A stretch of DNA of 64,000 nt from assembly GCA_963971405.1 (NCBI GenBank), contig OZ020487.1:45295039-45359038 (forward strand). The letters are read 5' to 3'. The position numbers and the translations under genes are program-made. This document shows positions 1 to 10,997 of this stretch, one piece after another. Position 1 is the stretch's first letter; every line of letters begins with the position of its first letter. Under the pieces are notes generated by a model that was not told the DNA's origin, did no database searches, and saw only the letters and a program-made list of their open reading frames with translations. The stretch is from Psococerastis gibbosa (taxonomy: Eukaryota; Arthropoda; Insecta; Psocodea; Psocidae).

Positions 1-1279
1 GCAGTAAAGTGATGAAGCTTCCATTTTTATGAAAAAATGTAAAAAAAAGTATAAAGAAAAAATCCCGCTTCGTTGGACTCCAAATAATAATAGAGTAGGT
101 GGAAATTTTTATTTGTATGCATAAAACTGCTGATATTAAAGAAGTTAAATTTACTTTACATGACAAGTACCGTTCTTAAAATTAAATAAAAGTGCTGCAG
201 TATTCCAACCTGTTGAGGGTTTAGGCTTAAGGGCAGGTGGAGAATCCTTTCTCATGATCAATGTCCTTTTCGGATTGCTGCGTCAGGAACCTACCCAATA
301 GGGCATGGGTAGACCGCGGAAAATTCTCCCCTATTTTTTAGAGTTAAGAACCTTACTAGCTCTTCCGTTTGTGTAACATGCAAGCAGGTATTCTTAACCA
401 TTTCAAATCATAGGTAATAAGGTAGAGATGAAAGTCTAGCACCTGCGTATATACAATAGTTTATAGCCTATTGTACACATATATAAATATGTATATATAC
501 TAGTAGTATATTTTGAATACCATAAATAAAAGTATAAGCTTATGAAATAAATTTCCCCAAAATTTTAACGTTTTGCCTCACATGGATGAGAAGAGTCCTA
601 TTTCTTGTTTGTGTCCTCCATATGTAGACAAAACTCCCGCTATTACTCATTGTTAATGGTTTTAACTGTTGGTTGTTTTTGTTATTTATCATCAAGTTAC
701 TGTAAAGCTCATTTTACTGATCTATCTTCCCTGCTTGGGTATCCATCCGCTGCCGCATTTTGGAAAAAATATTAATAAAAAAAGTACATGTCTAATTTAA
801 TCGGAAGAACAGACCCTACTACTTCTTTTAATTTCAAAATGAGTTGTCCATACTTCAGCTATAGAAAGACAGTTTTTTTTCTTCTTTATTCATCATCTTA
901 GTTATTTAGATATGTAAATATGTATGAATTATGTAGGACAAAATAGACAAAATAGACTTGCAGATATTGCTTATTTTACTGCAGCCTTTCCCGAGCTTGG
1001 TACCTGGCGTTTTCTTTCTTCAGTAAATTAAAATATGTTAGCAGACAGCAGCGGCAGTGTAGTAGCAGTTGAAGTGTTAAATATAAAAAGGACAAAATAC
1101 TTGTTTTTTGTTTGAACATTTTAAGGGGGGGGGGGCATGGGGGGGCATGACTTCTATCTAGGGTCCAATGAAAAAACATAGTATTCTTCATTGGGAGTAG
1201 GTATAATGTAAGTAAGTAACTTGTAACCAATTTAATTCTGACGTTTTTGAATTACAAAAATTCTGCTATATAACATGTA
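1..1279. other. No supportable gene
   Basis: AT-rich, with short frames only and a G run near 1121-1145. If gene 2 continues leftwards its last exon might be here, but I found no acceptor with a convincing frame. Confidence 0.4.
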
Positions 1280-1385
1280 AAACATCTCAAAAGTGGGGAG
1301 GGGCAGGGGGCCGGAGAAAAATTCGGGGGGGGGGCGGGAGGGCAGGCCCCACTGGGCACCCCCATAGCGCCGCCACTGCTTGCCC
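1280..1385. repeat. G-rich repeat J, fragment
   Basis: GGAGAAAAATTCGGGGGGGG with a C-rich close (CACCCCCATAGCGCCGCCAC). This is the usual look of the J elements seen at 22640, 43353 and 50329. Confidence 0.35.
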
Positions 1386-1705
1386 TAACAACGTTCTCAA
1401 AAAGGAGGAGGCCCCCCCTTCGTCAATCCAGACTAACAGTCAACTCTAAACTCCAGTCTATTTGTGCAATATAAAATATACAGTGAGATTCAATATAAAT
1501 TCAGAGCTGTAGAGATGCCGGGAGACGAAGCTGCAGACATGTGAGTAGCGGGATCTCGAAAGTGCGGGGTCTCATATACATACGCAAACATACCCACTAA
1601 TGAGATCGAAGCAAATAAAGTGCGCCGCCATCTTGAAAACGGCAGTGGGTAGTCTCTTTGGCTTCCGCTTTCATTTTGTCTATATAATTTCGAAAATCAA
1701 TCTCA

Positions 1706-2195
1706 TCATGCTGATGTACTCGTAAGCCATCGGCACAGCTCGCTGAAGGACAATGCTTCTTTTCTTACATGTACTATAGACGAATACGGGGGGGCCCCCA
1801 AATGGCCTGTATCCGTCCCTGATCTGTACCTAACCTTACCATTAGTTGCAGCAACTTGCTGTGCGGCCAATATTAATAATGCACCATAACCCATATTGAG
1901 CATGTGGATGTAACAACACGCAGTGCTCTGAAAGTTACTATGAGCATGACTCGTATCTGTACTTAAGTGAAAACCTGTTTCATGCGTCAATGGTAAGCTT
2001 GTCTCAGCTTGTCCGTTATCGCTTGTAGCCGGTGTAGCTTGACATCGAGAACGTATACCAGTTTGCCGATGGCCAAAATGCATACGGAAACAATTCAAAT
2101 AATGTCTGAAATCCATGGGGTCGTTGGCATTGCACAAGGGACCTATAGGCACTATAAGTAGGCCTGGGTCCATAACAAGTCCTTTGAAAAAAATT
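1706..2195 (-). repeat. Repeat F, copy 1 (longest open frame)
   Basis: Leftward frame of 155 codons starting MDPGLLIV. The same stretch (TGGCCxATxGGCAAACTGG, CTACAAGCGATAATGGACAA) recurs five more times in the window with broken frames. The frame is therefore an accident of a dispersed non-coding repeat. The extent left of 1970 is uncertain. Confidence 0.45.
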
Positions 2196-2361
2196 TAAAC
2201 AAAATAATTATAAAACTATATGAGCAATCCAAACCTTTTCGACGCTCTCTACTACCAAATTAACTGAGCCTTGCGCCAGACAGCTATTACTTTAATTCCA
2301 ATAATTCCTTTCTTAATATTGTAAATGTTGTTTTGATTTGATTTGATTTGATTTGATTTTA

Positions 2362-2580
2362 TGTACGACAATACGGTATAGCGCGGAACTACAAAGATTC
2401 GCAACCTGCCGCAATCTTCAGATTCCTAAGCACCATGCGACTTTTTTAATATTCCCATATTTACCATCATGCAATCCATCTCAATTTATATAATAGTCCG
2501 CCGGAAGATATAAAAGGTATTCAATTAGTAAGCTATTTTATAAACAAAGTAACTCTGTTTACTAAAACAAAATCTGCAAG
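2362..2580 (+). mobile_element. Degraded LINE ORF2 C-terminus
   Basis: Three frames in succession give NLQIPKHHATF, FTIMQSISIY and YNSPPEDIKGIQLVSYF. These fit the LRxPxHRTxxF, F..xAxxLYN and LPxDIKxIxSLxxFK blocks of CR1/L2-like C-termini. A (TTGAT)n run at 2334-2357 precedes it. Confidence 0.45.
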
Positions 2581-3190
2581 CTTAGGCCTCTCTATAACTT
2601 ACTTCACAAAGCCGCACTAAATACTGTAGGCCAATATATGTACCTATATATAGGATTCCGTTCTGCATTGTAGTTTTTTATTTCTCATGTTTATTGTGGT
2701 TTTTTTTAAATTAATTTTTCCAGCTATTTTTCATGTGGCTACTATTCTAACCTTTCATCATATTATACTCTAGACACGCCATGTTAGAATTTCCATGGGG
2801 CCAATATAAAATGACGTCACCCAATGGCAAAAGCAGCTGCTTAATTTTAGAGGTGCGAACCTACTATTTTCAAGTTTTGTTTAGTTAATTAATTAATTGG
2901 AGTGAGAGAACATTTTCCAACCTTGGGAAAACTTGTTTTATATTCTATTAGAAACTTTTAACGATCAGTCTGGAAGTCCGTTATTTTTCCAAAAACCAAA
3001 CTAGTCACTCGGGTGACCAGGTTACCTAGCAGCAATGTCTCTGTTGCTAGGCAGCTGGTGAACAAATACCTAAATCTTCTGCCATCATAAATCTGGGCTG
3101 TGACGTCATCCGCTGGCAAAATAAAAACATAATGTTGGTGCCCCAACCTTCTCATGCAGTGCATCTAGAAGGCCGCGTATTATGATGGTC

Positions 3191-3339
3191 TAAGGCGGTA
3201 TTTCCACATACGTCAATCGTCAATGAGAAATGCGAAATTGAAGGTTTAGTAGACATTAAAGACATACTAAAAATTCTGCTACCACGTCAAAACCATATTT
3301 CTCATTGACGATTGACGTATATGTGGAAACACCGCCTTA
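3191..3339. mobile_element. Foldback element FB-B, copy 1
   Basis: 149 bp with arms of about 50 bp (TAAGGCGGTATTTCCACATA and its near complement). The centre contains TGCTACCACGTCAAAACC, a module also found in the outer arm of FB-A, so the families are related. Confidence 0.75.
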
Positions 3340-3355
3340 GATTCTAGCATACCTA

Positions 3356-4110
3356 GATCTAACTGTTATAAATTAATAGCGGGTCCTAGCACAGGTAAAT
3401 CATTAGGGGTGTGAAAATGTGAAGACTGTAGGAAATAAGCAAATAAATAAAATAAATAAAATTAATTTTACAGCATTACAACAGGTCAACAGCATATTAC
3501 AATAATTGTTGGTAGACCTAAATGTTATAAATTAATAGGGGGTCCTAGCACGGGTAAATCCTTTGGGGTGTGAAAATGTGAAGACTGTAGGAAATAAGCA
3601 AATAAGCAAATAAAAAAATACATTTTAAAGCATTAAAACAGGTCAACAGCATATTGCAATAATTGCGCGGTGGTAAGGAGACCCCAAAGGATTAACCAGT
3701 GCTAGGACCCTCTATTAATTTATAACAGTTCGGTCTACCACCAATTATTGTAACATGCTGTTGACCTGTTGTAAATTCAGTCCTGGATTTATAAATAGAC
3801 CGTATAGGCCGCGCCCTAGGTTTGGCTGCGTCCTAGGGGTGGCAGATTTGAGAGGACAGCCACTTGATTTCAGAGGATAAAAGTCAAACACGTCCACTGG
3901 TTTTCTCATGTTTTTTTATACTTTCAATAAATCCTCTTTACTACAAATGGAAAATTATTATTTTCGAAAGGTGCCTATGTAGGTTACATGGGTGGCCTAC
4001 ACTTATAAAAAATATAAATTCGGCACTACTTGTAATGCTGTAAAATGTGTTTTATTTATTTATTTATTTACCTATTTCCTACAGTCTTCACATTTTCGCT
4101 AAATTATGAA
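3356..4110. repeat. Palindromic repeat cluster
   Basis: Two direct copies (3356-3530, 3530-3665) with AGCACxGGTAAATC, GTGAAGACTGTAGGAAATAA and ACAGGTCAACAGCATATT are followed by inverted partial copies at 3670-3775 and 4030-4100. A relative of one end is at 31035-31085. Confidence 0.6.
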
Positions 4111-5030
4111 ATGCCTAAAAACCGGTTAAACCCGTAAATTTCTCTCTCAGCAGTTCTCGCACTGGTTGTCAAAATATGTCAAAGGCTTAATTAGTTTGTA
4201 AGGAATGTGTGAAGTGATCTGTTAAGCAACCATAACAGACTTGGTAAGCAATTAAATGAGCTTTGTATATAGAGTTTCATTTAGATTCTGCAGCTGACAG
4301 CTCATAGAACTAGAACAACTAGAGCGGAAACGATTAACTTCTCCCGACCAAATCCTGACCTAATTCACACTTAACACAATTAAATTAGGAATTAACAGTC
4401 AATTTGTTGGCGTTTAGGGTCAGGAATAGTCCAATTGCTTGAGAAGCAGTAGAGTGAAACGGATGTTCGAAACAAGACATATCGTAAAAGGATAAATTTC
4501 CTAACCCTTCTCCTTGTAATATCTCTTCTATCTAAGAATGGCGAACATCATGGCAATTTGAACATTAGAGACTGCTGCTCTGAAAAGGAAAGTCATGCTC
4601 CTACCAAGCCACTGCCTCTGGCTTTTCAACCAGGATGTTCCTATTCTGCCGGGAGCCCTCAGTCGTTCTATCTTCCCTTGGATTATTACATGCAAAAGGC
4701 GATACTTTCGTTCCTCATCACATGGCCAAAGTATATTAGTTTTCGTTTCTTAACCGGCATTAGGGATACAATCTCGAGTTTACCCAACTCTTATGGGTAC
4801 CTTACCTTCATCGGCAGGGGAAAATTAGGCTGCGGCGTGACATTTTGGTTTGGTATATACTATATACGGAAAAGCTTTGTGCTCGTCAAAGTTTTCGATT
4901 CCGCATTTTCAACAAATTTTCTCCTTTTGAGGAACCAACGAAAGTGCTGGCCTGTCTGACAGTCTGTCTGTCTATGAGTTGATTTATGTGGAAATTACTC
5001 TATGTATTTTGAAGAAATTCAGCAACTATA
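4111..5030. other. No supportable gene
   Basis: A 133-codon plus-strand frame (4558-4959) has no recognisable domain, signal peptide or repeat. Nothing else was seen. Confidence 0.35.
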
Positions 5031-5033
5031 GGC

Positions 5034-5225
5034 CTACATACTTTGCTTAGCTTGACTCAGATTGTCCATTATCGCTTGTAGCCGGTGTAGGTTGACATCG
5101 AGAACGTATACCAGTTTGCCAATGGCCCAAAATTCATCAAAAACAATACAAATAATGTCCGAAATCCGTTGGCATTGAACAAGAGACCTGGCCACTATAA
5201 GTAGGCCTGGGTCCATAAGAAGTCC
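5034..5225 (-). repeat. Repeat F, copy 2
   Basis: Shares TATCGCTTGTAGCCGGTGTA and GGCCTGGGTCCATAAGAAGT with copy 1, again preceded by an MDPGLLIV start. Confidence 0.55.
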
Positions 5226-5814
5226 TAAAAAGAAAAATCGCCTCTAATAACTTCCGATCATGTGCATCTTTTAATGACAAACCAATAGTAGTTCGCCCTC
5301 GCTTCTGAGCCTCATAAAATTAATTACTGCATGTAGAAAGAATATATAATAACATTAATTTAGATCCAATTTATTGTAAATTGTAATTTTAAGTAAAGTA
5401 GTATTATATTTTTCTTACCCCCAATTTCCTCAACTTCTCTCCCCCTCTACCCCCCAATTTCCTCAACCCCTCTCCCCCCCCCTACCCCCCAATTTCCCAC
5501 CCGTGCCCAAAACAGACCTATTTCTCAGATGTTTTCAAAAATATTCGGTCTAATCATGGGAAAGCAAGTCAATAAAGTAAATGAGACAGAAAATCTAGGT
5601 CTCCTACTTTTCGAAAATGAGAAAAACATGTTTGTTGCCCAAATCCAATCTACAAATAATGGGTGGAAGCTCTTCAGAGGCGTAAAATGTCCATAAAATC
5701 TTTCCAATCTTCAAAGGTTTGCCCTTATTAGGCCGTAGAGAATGGTTCTTATTATACCATTGTAATATACAATAGTCGCATTTGGTGGTATTTTCAGGTT
5801 ACTTAAGTGCCAAA
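5226..5814. other. No supportable gene
   Basis: Contains a C-rich low-complexity stretch (5410-5500, repeated CCCCCAATTTCC) and AT-rich spacer. Confidence 0.5.
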
Positions 5815-6205
5815 CAGGTACGCCCACAATTAGTGGCTATAGCCAGTTCATAGTGAATCCACCTGAACAGAATTATGTTCAAAACTGCAGCAAACATGGC
5901 AGTGTGGCAGGGGAACATGGTTGGGCATGATAACGCGCTGAGACTATACCAGTCAGTCTACGTGCGTGTCGAGTCCTGGTCACCTCCGATTTAATCGTGT
6001 GACTTTACCATGTTCCCCAAGTGGTTCAGAATCCACTATAATCAGGAGTTCCATCCTATCAGTCAACTCCCCTTCTCCCCGTGGTGAAGGAGTCTGCACT
6101 TAGGGTGCCTCAAGTTAATAAATAAACTCACTCCCCCCGCCAGGCTGACAGGGTTGCTTAAAGCAGAAATGCTGAAAGCAGGCGTTGGAACGCAAACAAA
6201 ACAAA
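5815..6205 (+). mobile_element. 5S-rRNA-like SINE, copy 3
   Basis: The head is rearranged (GCCAGTTCATAGTGAATCC), but GGCAGGGGAACATGGTTGGG, TCACACGATTA in complement, CAGTCAACTCCCCTTCTCC and the tail GCGTTGGAACGCAAACAAAA are all present. Confidence 0.6.
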
Positions 6206-6331
6206 CGACATACTATAAGTTCGCATCCCCCCCCCCCGAAATAAAAATCCTGATTACATCGATAAATTCAGTGCTTTGGGATAGGGGATTTCAAGGCAAC
6301 CAAATTGAAGCCTAGGGAATAATAATAAAGC

Positions 6332-6590
6332 ATTGCCTTTATGCAATTAAGTAAGCTCATAGACCTGTTCGGTTAGATAGTTGTGTAGTTGTGCTAACCT
6401 GTCTAACAACACGAATCATGTCAATTTGAGCATAAGTAGAGGATTTGGCGATTACTGGACTTGTCGGGGCTTGTGGTCCAGCGGTTAAGACGACGCCCCG
6501 GTTAGGCGTAGAACGTGGGTTCGAATCCCGTCAAGTCCAGTTTTTTCCATATCCTCTAATTTCGGATACTGTGATTATGTACAAAAATCG
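6332..6590 (+). mobile_element. SINE-T1 copy a (tRNA-like cloverleaf)
   Basis: The 5' region (CCTGTTCGGTTAGATAGTTG) leads to a 73-nt cloverleaf at 6467-6539: acceptor GGGCTTG with CAAGTCC, D arm GTC/GAC, anticodon stem ACGCC/GGCGT with loop CCGGTTA, and T arm GTGGG-TTCGAAT-CCCGT. Then comes TTTTTTCCATATCCTCTAAT. A and B boxes are present, so Pol III transcription is plausible. The loop lacks T33, so it is not a functional tRNA. Confidence 0.7.
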
Positions 6591-6798
6591 CTTAGTGGGG
6601 GTATTCTAATTAGAAATGTAAATTAAATTGAAATGACTCTGTAGACATATTAAAAGGCGAAGGAGACTTGCTTTTATACTTGTATGTTTTACATTTTTTA
6701 TTTGCTGACAACATCAAAGGCCAGGTATCGAGCTTCCATGTTTCCACGTGGGTATACCCGTAGCTTCTTCTCCCAATTTCTGGAAAATATAGGCTTAC

Positions 6799-6858
6799 CT
6801 CCATTGTAGGCACGACGAATCCCATTTTCTCTCAACTGCCCATTAATGATGTCTTCGT
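6799..6858 (-). CDS. Gene 2 exon 6: short phase 1-1 exon
   Basis: 60-bp exon bounded by TTGTTTATTTGCAG and GGAG|GTAAGC and open in phase 1 (DEDIINGQLRENGIRRAYNG). It follows exon 5 in the correct phase after a 2.3-kb repeat-filled intron. It is not a copy of exons 2-5. NGIRRAYNG contains a dibasic pair followed by a possible short peptide. The gene must continue: no stop occurs here, and I could not identify the terminal exon between 1 and 6790, so it may lie beyond the left edge. Confidence 0.5.
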
Positions 6859-6956
6859 CTGCAAATAAACAATAACATCAAAAACAAAACGTATTTTATA
6901 TTTTTTATTAACTCTCTTTTAAAATATATACATACTGTATGTACATATTTACATAC

Positions 6957-7020
6957 GTCAGGCGGGGTTTCCATTGACGTCAATATAGTGACAGTAATGG
7001 TGATATTGACGTGATTCTTC
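6957..7020. repeat. Partial FB-B-like arm
   Basis: AGGCGGGGTTTCCATTGACG resembles an FB-B left arm, with GATATTGACGTGATTC as a poor right arm. It is probably a truncated or unrelated palindrome. Confidence 0.3.
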
Positions 7021-7194
7021 ACCACTTATATTTTTCCATTTCCATAATCTAAGGGTAGATACATGGACCGAGGGCTTCCGACTGAAGCCGCTCACCAAAC
7101 TTTGATAGAAGAGGTATTTAAAGCAGAAGAAGAAGAGGCAAGGGACTCACAGTGATCGAATAATAAGGGTGGAGCCCGTTGTAAGGGGTAGAGG

Positions 7195-7240
7195 GCGACG
7201 TTTCGGGAGTGGGTGTTACTCCCCTCATCAGGCTTAAGGT
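7195..7240 (-). other. Hammerhead-ribozyme-like core
   Basis: Leftward sequence has CTGATGAG, a 6-bp stem GGGAGT/ACTCCC with 7-nt loop, then GAAAC and GTC: the conserved core order of hammerhead ribozymes. Flanking bases give only about 2 bp for stem I and no proper stem III, so activity is doubtful. A decayed relative is at 32010-32090. Confidence 0.3.
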
Positions 7241-7300
7241 AAGGACTCATGGTTTCTGGATGGATTAACTTATTGCTTTTCTGAATTATTGATTGAGTCA

Positions 7301-7521
7301 GGACATGTAGAGCAGTGGTGCGGGCTCTGAATTCCACCCGAAAGGTGGTTGGTTCGAGTCTCACACTAGCTACATTTTCTGGCCATGCTTCGGAGGGCAT
7401 GTAAAGCAGGCGGTCCCGGGTCTTCTTAGTTGAGTGTAAGAGAGAGCTTTATAGCCCTAATTCCGCTAGGTTGGCTTAGTAATAGAACAACAAAAGTCGT
7501 TATTTAATTTAATTTAAATCC
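7301..7521 (+). mobile_element. SINE-T2 copy 1
   Basis: tRNA-related head with A box TGTAGAGCAGTGGT and B box GGTTCGAGTCTC. The body has CATGCTTCGGAGGGCATG and CCGCTAGGTTGGCTTAGTAA, and the tail is TTTAATTTAATTTAA. Confidence 0.75.
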
Positions 7522-7764
7522 GATCTCCATGAGGATTCTCTAACCGTTAGCCCCTAGACAGCCCTGCTCCACCCGAATTGATCGATGACTGTGAGGCCCC
7601 TGTCTCTAATGACGATTAATACAACTTACAATGTATGTTAGTCCAACTAACCCTTTGTTGGCTTTGTTAAATAATATTACACCATTATCATTATTATTTA
7701 CCACTAGATTTTAACGCTACTAAGAACCTGGGGGCTGGGACCCAAAGTCAAGTGCACTGCGTTT

Positions 7765-8030
7765 TTCGAAGGACTTTTTCTGGACCCAGGCCTACTTATA
7801 GTGGCCCATAGGTCCCTTGTCCAATGCTAACGAAACCATGGATTTCGGACATTATTTGTATTGTTTACTTATGAATTTTTGGCCATTGGCAAACTGGTAT
7901 ACGTATACGTTTGTCAACTTACCCCGGCTACAAGCGATAATGGACAAGCTGAGACAAGCTTACCATTCACGTAATGAAACAGGAGAAAGCGTGACTAACC
8001 AATTACAGATACGAGTCCCACAGCGTTTAC
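7765..8030 (+). repeat. Repeat F, copy 3
   Basis: Opposite orientation: GGACCCAGGCCTACTTATAG, then CGGCTACAAGCGATAATGGA. Confidence 0.55.
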
Positions 8031-9195
8031 TTAGCTTTCCACAAATTTTATTTGATATTTTAAAAAAACCACATGGGTCCGATCTAGTTGACAAACTCAA
8101 AATCATACAGTTTCATTTAATCTCCGCCAGATGACATTACTTGTTAATGGTGGGAACAAGCCCCTACACCTCCATACGATTTGCTTGCGGAAGTGGGGAC
8201 CAATAGAAGATCCGCCATCTTTTGGCCTCACATTTTCGCGCCAAATGAAACTATAGGCCTAGTTATCTTATGGTACCTAACCCAAAATTTTTAAAACAAA
8301 AAAATGTGTCTTTATTAAATATTTAGGCTGTCTAACTTCATTATTATAATTAATATGCTTTCCCAAAATAGCTGAAAATTATGTGGATTAAAAATAAACA
8401 ATAGCATCAAAAAAGTTCAATCCTCTAAAACAGCAACTGTACTGTACCCTATGAAATTTAAAATGTAGCAAATGCAAAATTAAATTATAGCAATAACAAC
8501 AGGGCAACAAAAAGGTATTTTCTCTTCGTTTTTAAATAAAATACAGAATACCACCTGCTGTGAGCCCAAAAATCAAATGACCATGCGACACTAGCGCCAA
8601 TGGTACTTCTAGTATATTATATTAGAAGTTCTTTGGGTGGGAACTACAGTTCCCACTCCCTCCTCAACGGTGACATGACGTTTAGGCAGTGTTTTAAATG
8701 TTCAGCAAGCATTGGGGGGTTGTGTTTTTTTTTTTTTTTTTTTTTACATAGAAATTAAGGAATTTCTTGAAACACGGCTGCAAAAAGCTTATGCATTATG
8801 AGAATAATAGCTTCAGAAGACTTCATAAAAAATACATGCTGGACAGTGCATACTTTTTCGTGTAACTCATACTACCTACCTATACAAAATATTGTAGACA
8901 CTTAGACTTAATTCTAATATAAATTTGAAATGCGCGCCTTCCTCTAAGTTGCCGATGAAAGCATTGGGAGTTGCGCAGTCGCAGTTACTGTCCAAATTGA
9001 AGAAACTGAGCACTTAACGTGTTTTTCAGAGTATTAATAATGGTTAGGAATAGTCCAGACTACATTTATGCGAAGTAGCAGGGCGAGCTTCGAAACTGGA
9101 CAAAGGTAAAATTTCCCTAATTTTACAGGTAACACATTTTCAAAATGTGAAGCAGGGCATGCTGCTGACCATGACATATGAAATGGAGTAGTTCC
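8031..9195. other. Gene 2 intron 5, mostly unannotated
   Basis: Repeat F ends near 8030. The rest is AT-rich with a poly-T run and no recognisable element or in-phase exon. Confidence 0.4.
8728..8745. repeat. Poly-T run
   Basis: About 18 T. Could be the tail of a minus-strand retroposed sequence, but no body was identified. Confidence 0.5.
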
Positions 9196-9199
9196 TTAC

Positions 9200-9337
9200 C
9201 CTGTTTTGGTGACAATTTGAACGACATTCCCTTTTTCTGGTTCGCCAGCAGTGCTTTATAGAAATCGTCATAGAAAAATTTGAAATCACTCGGATCCACT
9301 CTTTGGATTGGAGAATCTTTTAGACGATTTGGGGAAG
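9200..9337 (-). CDS. Gene 2 exon 5: duplicated exon, 46-codon type
   Basis: 138-bp exon, acceptor TTTATTTTGTAG and donor CAGG|GTAAGG, phase 1-1. The product starts SPNRLKDSPIQRVDPSDF, continues through DDFYKALLANQKKGM and ends FKLSPKQ. It matches exon 2 in the extra LLANQ block, so the array order by type is long-short-short-long. RR is QR here, so a dibasic site present in the other copies is lost. Its upstream intron was enlarged by FB-I carrying a 5S-like SINE. Confidence 0.68.
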
Positions 9338-9394
9338 CTACAAAATAAAAGATAACAACAGTACCTAAATCATTTGACCAGAATAGGTTTCTTG

Positions 9395-10134
9395 TTTAAG
9401 GCTGAGTGTTTTGTAAACAAGAAATTTTGCTGAATTTTTGACGGAAATAATTTATTGCTCATTCCACAGATAAAAAGGTGTTGTTGTTTCTAACGCCTGC
9501 TTTCAGAATTTCTGCTTTTTAAGCAACCCTGTCAGCCTGGCGGGGGGAGTGAGTCTGTTTGTTAACTTGAGGCACCCTATGGGCAGACTCTTTCACCTCG
9601 GGGAAAGGGGAGTTGACTGACAGGGTGAACCTCCTGATTATAGTGGATTCCGAACCACTTGGGGAACATGGTAAAGTCACACGATTAAATCGGAGGTGAC
9701 CAGGACTCTACTTATACTGCCAAAGCGCGTTATCATGTCCCACCAGGTTCCCCTGCCAACGCTGTGCACACTACCTAGTTGCCGCAGTTTGAAACATGCT
9801 CTGCTCTAATGAAATCAACATGGTAAGGCCGTTGGCCCACAGATACAAAGATAACAAAGTGAACAGATAAAAAACTCATAAAAAATCCAAGTTATCGCAG
9901 GAAGTTTATATTTTCTGAACTGAAATATTTTTACCTTAAAAAAAATTGGATAAAGAGCCTTAAACCCATTTTGTAGCACAGTTGTAAATCTGTAAGGGAA
10001 ATAGACAGCTTTCACAGAAAGCTCGTATTTTTTAAGATTTTATCATTGTGGCTGTGGAACGAGCAATTAATTAATTTCGTCCAAAAGTACGATAATTTCT
10101 TGTTTACAAAACATTTTGAACACTCAGGCTTAAG
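9395..10134. mobile_element. FB-I copy interrupted by a 5S-like SINE
   Basis: The same element as 60647-61040 with a 364-bp SINE (9473-9836) inside its left half. Without the SINE the two copies align over nearly their whole length. It is located in gene 2 intron 4 between motif M and exon 5. Confidence 0.8.
9473..9836 (-). mobile_element. 5S-rRNA-like SINE, copy nested in FB-I
   Basis: Read leftwards, the head GCCAACGGCCTTACCATGTTGA resembles the 5' end of 5S rRNA. Further in, GGCAGGGGAACCTGGTGGG resembles the 5S box C region. The tail is A-rich (AAACAACAACACC). The 9-bp duplication CCACAGATA flanks it (9464-9472, 9837-9845), the mark of retroposition. Confidence 0.7.
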
Positions 10135-10225
10135 TTTATAAACATCGATTAAACTCGGTGTTCCACTTATGCAAGTTTTCGAATAAACAAAGTGTTCCAA
10201 GTGCCATGCTATCGTGGTCATAATA
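10133..10225 (-). repeat. Motif M, copy 1 (gene 2 intron 4)
   Basis: Segment of about 90 bp present upstream of gene 2 exons 5 and 3 and upstream of candidate gene 3. On the minus strand it includes GGAACACTTTGTTTATTCG and a 23-codon frame beginning MALGTLC or similar that ends shortly after TTTATTCGA. No copies were seen elsewhere in the window. It probably travelled with the exon duplications rather than being an independent transposon. Confidence 0.5.
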
Positions 10226-10252
10226 CTGCAGTGTATTGCATAATTATGGAAT

Positions 10253-10470
10253 AAAGTAAGCTTACAGGCCTGTTTGGGTAGATAGTTGTGTAGCTGTGCT
10301 AACCTCTCTAGCAATAGGAATCTGATCAAAGAGCATATACAATACATCGAGGATTTAGCAGACACTAGACTTGTCAGGCAGTGGTTAAGACGACGCCCCG
10401 ATTCGGCGTAGATTGTGGGTTCGAATCTCGCAAAGTACAGTTTTTTCTAAATCCCCTAATTTCTAATCTT
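10253..10470 (+). mobile_element. SINE-T1 copy b (gene 2 intron)
   Basis: Degenerate cloverleaf (ACGCCCCGATTCGGCGT, GGGTTCGAATC) with the same 5' and 3' flanks. It lies upstream of exon 4 within the duplicated unit. Confidence 0.65.
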
Positions 10471-10559
10471 AGTCTAATGTCAGTATTATACTAAAAGTAG
10501 CATACCGCAATATATTTATCTTTATGAGACGCATCAAGGAAGCGTCCAAAGTTCCTTAC

Positions 10560-10688
10560 CCGGTTTTGTGGACAATTTGAATGCCATTTCCTTCTTTATT
10601 GCTGCTTTATAGAAATCGTCAGAAACAATTTTTAAATCCCCAGGATCCATTCTTCGGATTGGAGAATCTTTCAGACGATTTGGGGAAG
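10560..10688 (-). CDS. Gene 2 exon 4: duplicated exon, 43-codon type
   Basis: 129-bp exon, acceptor TTTATTTTATAG and donor CCGG|GTAAGG, phase 1-1. The product starts SPNRLKDSPIRRMDPGDL, continues through DDFYKAAIKKEMA and ends FKLSTKP. The flanking intron (GCGTCCAAAGTTCCTTACC on the plus strand) is also conserved between copies. The duplication therefore covered exon plus intron, including the tRNA-like SINE just upstream. Confidence 0.7.
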
Positions 10689-10744
10689 CTATAAAATAAA
10701 AGATAACAGCAGCACTAAATTATTTGTGAATGTTGTTTTATTTG

Positions 10745-10905
10745 ATTTGAATCTGGTCAATGAGCATATACCTAGGTAAGTAGACGATTTAGCAGACACT
10801 CCACTTGTTACGCAGTGGTTAAGACGACGTCCCGATTAGACGTAGATCGTTGGTTGTAATCTCGCAAAGTACAGTTTTTCTCAATCCACTAATTTCTAAT
10901 CTTAG
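10745..10905 (+). mobile_element. SINE-T1 copy c (gene 2 intron)
   Basis: GCAGTGGTTAAGACGACG, TTAGACGTAGATCGTTGG and CTAATTTCTAATCTTAG occur in the same relation to exon 3 as copy b to exon 4. Confidence 0.65.
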
Positions 10906-10997
10906 TGTAATGTCAGTACTATACAGTGCTATAAGTAGCATACCGTAATATATTTATCTTTATCAGAAGCATCACGAAAGCGTCCAATGTTCCTTAC

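Noticed and set aside
1706-2173. 155-codon frame starting MDPGLLIV as a gene
   Set aside because: Copies elsewhere in the window have broken frames and opposite orientations, so it is a dispersed repeat.
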